Assembly: GCA_019421525.1 (NCBI GenBank)
Contig: JAHZFC010000024.1
Location: 1 to 9,974 of the forward strand
Direction: 5' to 3'
Source of the DNA: Clostridiales bacterium
GTDB lineage: Bacteria > Bacillota > Clostridia > Oscillospirales > Oscillospiraceae
Length of the DNA stretch: 9,974 nt
The notes below the pieces were generated by a model. It saw only the letters and a program-made list of their open reading frames with translations, had not been told where the DNA came from and did no database searches. This document shows positions 5,335-9,974 of this stretch, in pieces. Every line of letters begins with the position of its first letter. Positions within the stretch are counted from its first letter, which is position 1. The translations under genes and the position numbers were made by a program.

Positions 5335-7440
5335 ATGGCAGACCACAAGGACCCAAAAGACAAGCAGGAATATTCCGTGGACGACATCCTGGCCGAATAC
5401 GGCTCAGGAAAATACGGCAAGCCCAAGGTGGTGGAGTTCCCCGGCCGGGAGGACCGGCGGCCGGAGCCCGGGCCCCAGCGCCCCGGCCGCCCCAAGCAGC
5501 CGCCCCGGCCGGAGCCGCAGGAGGAGCAGCCGGAGGACGATGGGGAGGACCGGGAGGAGGATGACGGCATCGTGGAGATCGAGCCGGTCAGCCCTTTCCA
5601 CGGCCTGGCCGCCCGGTTCCACACCCTGATCCGCAGGGCCGACCACTATGCCGACCATATGTATGACCAGGCGGAGCCGGACGAGGAGACGGTAAAGGCG
5701 GAGCGGTACATCCCCGGCGTGGACCGGGAGGAGGTCCAGGAGGAGGAGCCGGAGCCCCGCCCCGCCCGCCGGGTCCGTCCCGCCCGCCCTGCCCCGCCGG
5801 ACACCGCCCCCGCCGATCTGGCCGCCCGGTTTGCCCGGGGCACCTCCGCCCGGCGCATCCGCCTGGTGCTGGCCCTGCTGTGCTCGCTGGCCTGCGCCGT
5901 TGTGTCGGTGGACATCCCCGCCCTGCTGGACTGGAGCGCCGACCTGGGCCAGGTACCCATGGGGGACCTGCGCCTGGCCCTGCTGGCCGGGCTGCTGCTG
6001 GCCGCGGGGCTGCTGTGTATCGACGTGGTGGGTCGGGGGCTGGCGTCCCTGTGCCTGCTGCGGCCCTCGCTGGAGACCCTGCCCGCCATGGCCTTTCTCT
6101 TCACCCTGGCTGACGCCCTGGCCCTGCTGTTTACCCACTACCGGGAGGGGCTGCCCTGCTGCGCCGTCACCGCCTTCGGGCTGCTGTTCACCCTGTGGGG
6201 GGAGCACGCCCACCGGGAGGGGGACCGGCTGTCCTGCCGGGCGGCGGCCCAGGCCAGGGAGCCCTATGTGGTGACGCTGGACGAGAAAAAGTGGTCCGGT
6301 CGTCCGGCCTACGCCAAGTGGTCGGGCACCCAGGTGGGCTTTGGCAGCCAGGCCCAGACTGAGGACGGGGTCCGGCGGGCCTATGCCGTGGCCGCCCCGG
6401 TGCTGCTGCTGGCCTGCCTGGTGTGCGCTGGCCTGTCCGCCGCCCAGCAGGGCAGCGGCTGGACCTTTTTGTGGACCGCCTCGGCCACCCTCACCGCCGC
6501 CTCGCCCTGGGCCGCCCCCCTGGTGTATGCCATCCCCTACCGGAAGCTGGCCCGGCGGCTGTTCGGCAGCGGCGCGGCGCTGGCTGGCTGGGCCGGGATA
6601 TCCCGCTGCCGGGAGGGAGGCATCCTCATGACCGACGGCGACCTGTTCCCCACCGGGGCGGTCCGGGTGTCCGGGGTGCGGGTGTTCGGCGACTTCCCCA
6701 ACGAAAAGGTGGTGGCCTACACCGCCACCCTCCTGCGGGTGCTGGACTGCGGCCTGACCAGGCCCTTCCACGACCTGCTCCGGTCCCAGGGGTCCTTTTA
6801 CCGGGAGGCCTCCGCCGTCCGCTTCCACGAGGGCGGGGTCACCGGGGCCATCCGCAACCAGGAGGTGTTTGTGGGCACCGCCGCCTTCATGCACCTGATG
6901 GACGTGGACCTGCCCCAGGGGCTCAACGTGAAGCACGCCATCTTCTGCGCCATCGACGGGCAGCTGGCGGGCATCTTCGCCCTGCACTACGCCCTGAGCT
7001 CGTCGGTGAACCCCTGCCTGTCCGCCCTGATGCGGGCCAAGGTATCCCCCATCCTGGCCACCCGGGACCCCAACCTCATCCCCGCCCTGCTGGGGCAGAA
7101 GTTCAAGCTGCCGGTGGACAAGATGGAATTTCCCCCGGTGGACCGCCGCCTGGAGCTGTCCGGCCGGGAGCAGGACCACGACAGCCGCCCGGTGGCCCTG
7201 CTCAGCCGGGAGGGACTGGCCCCCTACTGCGATGCGGTGGTGGGCGGCCGGAGGCTGCGCTCCGCGGCCCGGTGGGGCGCGGCGGTGAGTTTGGCCGGCA
7301 GCGTGCTGGGCGTGGCGCTGACCTTCTACCTGACCTATGTGGGGGCGGTGTCCTCCCTGACGGCGGTGAATTTCCTGGTGTTCATGGCGCTGTGGATGGT
7401 GCCGGCGGCGCTGCTGTCCCATTGGGTGGGCCAGTATTGA
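5335..7440 (+). CDS. P1B-type ATPase-like membrane pseudoenzyme with acidic N-terminal extension
   Basis: A 701-residue protein; I recognise a P-type ATPase architecture without its chemistry. Residues 1-170 are a hydrophilic tail with SVDDILAEY (14-22) and long E/D/P/R-rich stretches, probably disordered and cytoplasmic. Eight predicted membrane segments follow at about 174-194, 211-230, 249-268, 272-288, 349-368, 374-399, 648-668 and 674-694, the P1B layout. The actuator domain between segments 4 and 5 shrinks to about 60 residues and lacks TGE. The metal-site CPC position reads SPW (390-392), the phosphorylation loop reads TDGDLFPTG (433-441) instead of DKTGTLT, TGDN reads ATRDPN (575-580), and GDGxND is absent. 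Still, GGVTGAIRNQEVFVGTAAFM (500-519) and AIDGQLAGIFAL (539-550) keep the nucleotide/phosphorylation-domain pattern. ATP-driven transport therefore looks impossible; a binding, regulatory or scaffold role is inference. AAAGGAG (5322-5328) sets the start; the frame is intact, so this is not a decaying pseudogene. Confidence 0.8.
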   Translation: MADHKDPKDKQEYSVDDILAEYGSGKYGKPKVVEFPGREDRRPEPGPQRPGRPKQPPRPEPQEEQPEDDGEDREEDDGIVEIEPVSPFHGLAARFHTLIRRADHYADHMYDQAEPDEETVKAERYIPGVDREEVQEEEPEPRPARRVRPARPAPPDTAPADLAARFARGTSARRIRLVLALLCSLACAVVSVDIPALLDWSADLGQVPMGDLRLALLAGLLLAAGLLCIDVVGRGLASLCLLRPSLETLPAMAFLFTLADALALLFTHYREGLPCCAVTAFGLLFTLWGEHAHREGDRLSCRAAAQAREPYVVTLDEKKWSGRPAYAKWSGTQVGFGSQAQTEDGVRRAYAVAAPVLLLACLVCAGLSAAQQGSGWTFLWTASATLTAASPWAAPLVYAIPYRKLARRLFGSGAALAGWAGISRCREGGILMTDGDLFPTGAVRVSGVRVFGDFPNEKVVAYTATLLRVLDCGLTRPFHDLLRSQGSFYREASAVRFHEGGVTGAIRNQEVFVGTAAFMHLMDVDLPQGLNVKHAIFCAIDGQLAGIFALHYALSSSVNPCLSALMRAKVSPILATRDPNLIPALLGQKFKLPVDKMEFPPVDRRLELSGREQDHDSRPVALLSREGLAPYCDAVVGGRRLRSAARWGAAVSLAGSVLGVALTFYLTYVGAVSSLTAVNFLVFMALWMVPAALLSHWVGQY

Positions 7441-7447
7441 TGCAACG

Positions 7448-7517
7448 TACATATCAGAGAGTCCAAGAGGGCTCCCCTGTTGCCTGCAGGGGAGCCCTCT
7501 TTTTAGAATGATATGTA
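7448..7517. repeat. Outer 9-bp inverted repeat enclosing the terminator
   Basis: TACATATCA (7448-7456) and TGATATGTA (7509-7517) are perfect inverted copies flanking the terminator hairpin at nearly equal distances (9 and 8 nt). The right arm ends just before the last base of the stop codon of the convergent gene. Its ACATATCA octamer also occurs at 4423-4430, in the candidate operator of the XRE gene. Confidence 0.6.
7466..7504 (+). terminator. Strong intrinsic terminator after the P-type ATPase-like gene
   Basis: A perfect 14-bp stem (7466-7479 with 7487-7500, core GGGCTCCCC) with a 7-nt loop is followed by TTTT. It lies 25 nt past the stop at 7440. On the minus strand the stem is followed only by TT, so it would be a weaker stop for the convergent channel gene. 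Confidence 0.9.
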
Positions 7518-8153
7518 TTAGACGGTCACCTTTTCCGCGCGGTCCTTCAGCTTCCGGCACAGGGGGAGGATGAGCCCGCCGCAGGAGTTGCCCAGGGTCA
7601 TCACCAGCAGATAGAGCACCGTCTTGCCGCTCCAGGCGTTGGCCACGGAAAAGTAGAACATATTGGCTACGCAGTGCTCAAACCCGCACAGGATGAACAC
7701 CACCACCCCCAGAAACAGCCCCAGGTATTTGCCCAGCTGGTGGGGGTCGTTCTTGAACCCGTCCACGGCGATGAAGATGAGCACATTGCAGAATACCGCC
7801 AGCAGGAAGATGGACCACAGGCCGTCATCCAGCTTGGTCTGGCACAGCCCGGCGGCCTTCTCCGCGATGGAGGCGATGCGGGTGGTTCGCACCCCATACC
7901 CCACCAGGGCGGCCCCGGCCAGGTTGCCCACCCAAACCACCAGCAGGAAGAGCAGGTAGGACGGGGGATTGTCAAAGAGGTAGCACACCTTGCCGGTGAA
8001 CAGGTTCAGCCCAAAGGTGCACACGGTGAACAGGCCCACGCAGAAAAAGATAGCGCCCACCACCCGGTCCTCACAGGACAGAAAGGCCACGCCGCCGATG
8101 GCGATGGCCGCCCCGGCCAGCACAGCGTATACAAAGGTCGTCAGTGTTTTCAT
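7518..8153 (-). CDS. Formate/nitrite transporter (FNT) family channel
   Basis: A 211-residue integral membrane protein of the FocA/NirC family, pentameric channels for small monovalent anions such as formate, nitrite or hydrosulfide. Characteristic segments are VGLFTVCTFGLNLFTGK (39-55), whose LFTG contributes a pore constriction, and CGFEHCVANMFYF (156-168), whose H160 matches the central pore histidine. TLGNSCGGLILP (186-197) is the last helix. Six hydrophobic segments fit the fold. It is short next to FocA (about 285) because both termini are trimmed. The frame extends to a GTG at 8201, but that has no ribosome binding site; the ATG at 8153 has GAGAGGG (8167-8161) 7 nt upstream and is preferred. 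Its own promoter and terminator-bounded position make it a single-gene unit. The substrate cannot be read from sequence; formate is most likely in an anaerobe. Confidence 0.9.
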   Translation of the reverse strand: MKTLTTFVYAVLAGAAIAIGGVAFLSCEDRVVGAIFFCVGLFTVCTFGLNLFTGKVCYLFDNPPSYLLFLLVVWVGNLAGAALVGYGVRTTRIASIAEKAAGLCQTKLDDGLWSIFLLAVFCNVLIFIAVDGFKNDPHQLGKYLGLFLGVVVFILCGFEHCVANMFYFSVANAWSGKTVLYLLVMTLGNSCGGLILPLCRKLKDRAEKVTV

Positions 8154-8202
8154 GCTCTTTCCCTCTCCCAAGTTGTTCCAGTTTTTCACGATGTATCTCA
8201 CA

Positions 8203-8232
8203 GGCAGCCGCCGCAGCGCCGGGCAGGCTGCC
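8203..8232 (-). other. Hairpin at the predicted 5' end of the channel mRNA
   Basis: GGCAGCC (8203-8209) and GGCTGCC (8226-8232) form a 7-bp stem. It lies immediately downstream of the expected transcription start (near 8233), so the message would begin with a stem-loop, an arrangement often linked to RNA stability. About 50 nt of leader separate it from the start codon. Confidence 0.45.
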
Positions 8233-8239
8233 GATAAAC

Positions 8240-8268
8240 ATTATACCAGCGCCGTTGTCTGGTGTAAA
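8240..8268 (-). promoter_or_regulatory. Sigma-A-type promoter of the FNT channel gene
   Basis: On the minus strand TTTACA (8268-8263) and a perfect TATAAT (8245-8240) are separated by 17 bp, with a TGG just before the -10 giving an extended -10. Predicted start is near 8233, leaving a leader of about 80 nt before the ATG at 8153. It is the best promoter in the window. A TTGTGAA half-site resembling Rex or CRP/FNR targets lies about 10 bp upstream (8296-8290). Confidence 0.85.
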
Positions 8269-8336
8269 TCCGTGATGCTGTACAACTTTTTCACAAGCAC
8301 ATCCGGTTCCTCTCTCTGTCTGGTATGGAGCGGAGG

Positions 8337-8382
8337 AGAAAATACGGCGCCCTGGACCGCAAGAGTTCGCGGTCCAGGGCGC
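8337..8382 (-). terminator. Intrinsic terminator of the modBC operon
   Basis: GCGCCCTGGACCGC and its exact complement (8382-8369 and 8360-8347) form a perfect 14-bp stem with an 8-nt loop, 15 nt after the modC stop. On the minus strand it is followed by CGTATTTTC, a short interrupted T run. It separates the transporter operon from the channel promoter. Confidence 0.8.
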
Positions 8383-8397
8383 GATAGACAGGTCGTT

Positions 8398-9426
8398 TTA
8401 CTCCCACAGGGGGAGCAGGGCCTCCGGCGGGATGCAGACCAGATCCCCGGCTGGCAGGGCGGCGTGATCCGGCTTGGACAGCTCCCACCGGATGGGGGTG
8501 GCCTGGGGCTGGTCCGCCGGGCGGATCATGAGGATCATGGAGAAGGTGTCCTCGATGGCGGCCTCCACCTGGTAGCGGAACACGTTCTCCCCCGGCCGGT
8601 CCGCCCCTTTGAGGTAGTGGGCCCGCAGGCCCACGCAGTTCACCTCCCTGCCTGGGTCCGGGGCGGTGAGAGTGAGCCCCCAGCCGGGGATCTCCACCCT
8701 GCCCCCCTCCCACCGGGCGGAGGCGATGTTCTTGCATCCGGTGAGCCGGGCGGTGACGGCGGTCTGGGGGTCCCGGAACAGGTCCCACTTATCGCCGATC
8801 CGGTCGATCGTCCCGTGGCCGTAGACGGCGATGGACTGGGCCACCCGGTATACCTCATCCCGGTCATGGCTGACCAGCAGGGTGGGCCCTCCGAAGGAGC
8901 GGATGACGGCGAGCACCTCCTGCTCCAGCTCCCAGCGAAGGTGGGCGTCCAGGGCGGAGAAGGGCTCGTCCAGCATGAGCATGTCGGGCTCGGTGATGAG
9001 CATCCGGGCCAGGGCCACCCGCTGCTGCTGCCCGCCGGACAGCTGGCCGGGCAGACGGCCCTCCAGCCCCTCCAGGTGGAACCGGCGGACATACTCCGCC
9101 ACCCGCCCCCGGTCCTTTTTGGCAAGGCCGGCGGCAATGTTCTGCTCCACCGTCATGGTGGGGAACAGGGCATAGTTTTGGAACAGCAGGCCCACCCGCC
9201 GCTTCTGAGGGGGCAGGTCGATCTTCCGGGCAGAGTCGAACAGCACCCGCTCCCCCAGGACGATGCGGCCCTCATCCGGCCGCTCGATGCCGGCGATGCA
9301 CCGCAATGTCATGGACTTGCCGCAGCCAGAGGCCCCCAGCAGGGCCAGCGCCCCGTCCCCGGCGGAGAAGGAGACATCCAGGGTAAAGCTCCCCAGGCGC
9401 TTTTTGATGTTCACTTCCAGGGACAT
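8398..9426 (-). CDS. modC: Molybdate-type ABC transporter ATP-binding protein
   Basis: A 342-residue cytoplasmic ATPase that powers oxyanion import together with the ModB permease. Walker A is GASGCGKS (31-38), the Q-loop glutamine is Q83 in LLFQNYALFP, the ABC signature is LSGGQQQR (129-136), Walker B is LMLDEPFSALD (150-160) with E154, and the switch histidine is H187. After LTGCKNI (228-234), a sequence I associate with clostridial ModC proteins, about 110 C-terminal residues form a TOBE/MOP-like regulatory domain. Its start follows the modB stop by 6 bp; the GGTGGTGA overlapping that stop is the likely ribosome binding site, giving tight coupling. Tungstate or sulfate are alternative substrates, but gene order and C-terminal domain favour molybdate. 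modA is not in view and would be expected upstream of modB, beyond the window. Confidence 0.88.
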   Translation of the reverse strand: MSLEVNIKKRLGSFTLDVSFSAGDGALALLGASGCGKSMTLRCIAGIERPDEGRIVLGERVLFDSARKIDLPPQKRRVGLLFQNYALFPTMTVEQNIAAGLAKKDRGRVAEYVRRFHLEGLEGRLPGQLSGGQQQRVALARMLITEPDMLMLDEPFSALDAHLRWELEQEVLAVIRSFGGPTLLVSHDRDEVYRVAQSIAVYGHGTIDRIGDKWDLFRDPQTAVTARLTGCKNIASARWEGGRVEIPGWGLTLTAPDPGREVNCVGLRAHYLKGADRPGENVFRYQVEAAIEDTFSMILMIRPADQPQATPIRWELSKPDHAALPAGDLVCIPPEALLPLWE

Positions 9427-9432
9427 GGGACG

Positions 9433-9974
9433 TCACCACCGCTTCTGATCTTTGATCTTTTTCCCGGAGATGAGGTTCATGGCAAACACGATGACAAAGG
9501 CGATCACCATGATGATGGCCACCCAGATGCCGGCGGTGACATAGTCCCCGTTCTGGATGACCATGGCGATCTTCTGGGAGATGGTGCCCGTCTTGCCGGC
9601 GATGTTGCCCGCCAGCATGGAGGTGGCACCGTACTCCCCCAGGGCCCGGGCGAAGGTGAGGATGGTGCCCGAGGCCACCCCCGGCCCGGCGGCGGGGACC
9701 ACCACCCGCCAGAAGATGGCCCTCTCGCTCATGCCCAGGGTGCGCCCGGCGTAGATGAGGTTCACGTCCACCTGCTCAAAGGCGGCCCGGGCGTTGCGGT
9801 ACATCAGGGGGAAGGCGATCACCGAGGCGGCGATGACGCACCCGGCCCAGGTCTGCACCACCTTGATGTCAAAGGCGTCATACAGCCAGCCCCCCAGGGG
9901 CCGGCGCAGGGAGAAGAGCAGCAGCAGGAAAAAGCCCGCCACCGTGGGTGGCAGCACCATAGGCAGGGTGAGGA
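9433..9974 (-). CDS. modB: Molybdate ABC transporter permease, 5' end cut by window edge
   Basis: The last 179 residues of an integral membrane permease that forms the translocation path for molybdate or a related oxyanion. The frame is open to the right edge: codons before the ATG at 9960 read LTLP, giving LTLPMVLPPTVAGF, the conserved interior PLVLPP-type motif of ModB. That ATG is therefore internal and roughly 45 residues are missing. The EAA loop that docks onto ModC is AGRTLGMSERAIFWRVVVPA, followed by GPGVASGTILTFARALGEYG with the conserved ALGEYG. Hydrophobic helices continue to the end (IWVAIIMVIAFVIVFAMNLI) before a basic tail. It is the upstream partner of modC in the same operon. 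Confidence 0.9.
   Translation of the reverse strand, partial: LTLPMVLPPTVAGFFLLLLFSLRRPLGGWLYDAFDIKVVQTWAGCVIAASVIAFPLMYRNARAAFEQVDVNLIYAGRTLGMSERAIFWRVVVPAAGPGVASGTILTFARALGEYGATSMLAGNIAGKTGTISQKIAMVIQNGDYVTAGIWVAIIMVIAFVIVFAMNLISGKKIKDQKRW

Noticed and set aside
5404..7560. 718-codon open frame on the minus strand
   Set aside because: It is antisense to the P-type ATPase-like gene and runs through its terminator. The translation is G/Q/H/P-rich low-complexity sequence with no domain. It arises from the GC-rich third positions of the real gene.
8154..8201. Longer version of the FNT channel starting at a GTG
   Set aside because: No ribosome binding site precedes the GTG, the extra 16 residues are not typical of the family, and a good site precedes the ATG at 8153.
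8278..8296. Complete Rex operator upstream of the FNT promoter
   Set aside because: Only the TTGTGAA half matches; the other half (TTGTACA) departs from the expected TTCACAA at most positions, so it is kept only as a lead.
9958..9960. ATG as the true start of modB
   Set aside because: The frame stays open to the window edge and LTLP before this Met continues the conserved ModB interior, so the Met is internal.

Overview
The window looks like chromosomal DNA of a GC-rich, probably anaerobic gut member of the Bacillota, most likely class Clostridia, family Oscillospiraceae (Flavonifractor/Lawsonibacter/Oscillibacter-like). This is inferred from strong GC bias at third codon positions combined with AAGGAG-type ribosome binding sites, from the gene repertoire, and from hairpin-rich intergenic repeats of a kind I associate with that group. 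No rRNA, tRNA or CRISPR array was seen.

Layout. Positions 1-543 hold no supportable gene; they contain a structured repeat and a run of hairpins. Next comes a same-strand (+) cluster: a gamma-class carbonic anhydrase-like protein (544-1035), a bifunctional chorismate mutase/prephenate dehydratase PheA (1032-2180, overlapping the first gene by 4 bp), a class I SAM methyltransferase (2241-3059) and a metallo-beta-lactamase-fold hydrolase (3063-3827). Positions 3828-4171 are non-coding and carry an inverted copy of the repeat seen at the left edge. A divergent pair follows: a small hypothetical protein on the minus strand (4172-4426) and an XRE-type regulator on the plus strand (4475-4726), separated by 48 bp containing an inverted repeat. 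Positions 4727-5334 are non-coding and hold about thirteen consecutive hairpins, including two perfect 30-bp direct repeats.

The largest gene (5335-7440, +) encodes a 701-residue membrane protein. It keeps the eight-helix plan and the P/N-domain fold pattern of a P1B-type metal ATPase, but has lost every catalytic motif and carries a long acidic, proline-rich N-terminal extension. It ends at a strong terminator and converges on a compact formate/nitrite-family channel gene (7518-8153, -) that has a near-consensus promoter. At the right edge is a minus-strand molybdate-type ABC transporter, modB (cut by the window end) followed by modC (8398-9426), closed by its own terminator.

How the genes fit together. 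PheA makes phenylpyruvate for phenylalanine and releases CO2; the coupled carbonic anhydrase-like gene may be linked to that, but this is speculative. Molybdate uptake beside a formate/nitrite channel suits an anaerobe using molybdenum or tungsten enzymes such as formate dehydrogenase, though no such enzyme is in view. The most unusual items are the P-type ATPase pseudoenzyme and the intergenic repeat/hairpin system.
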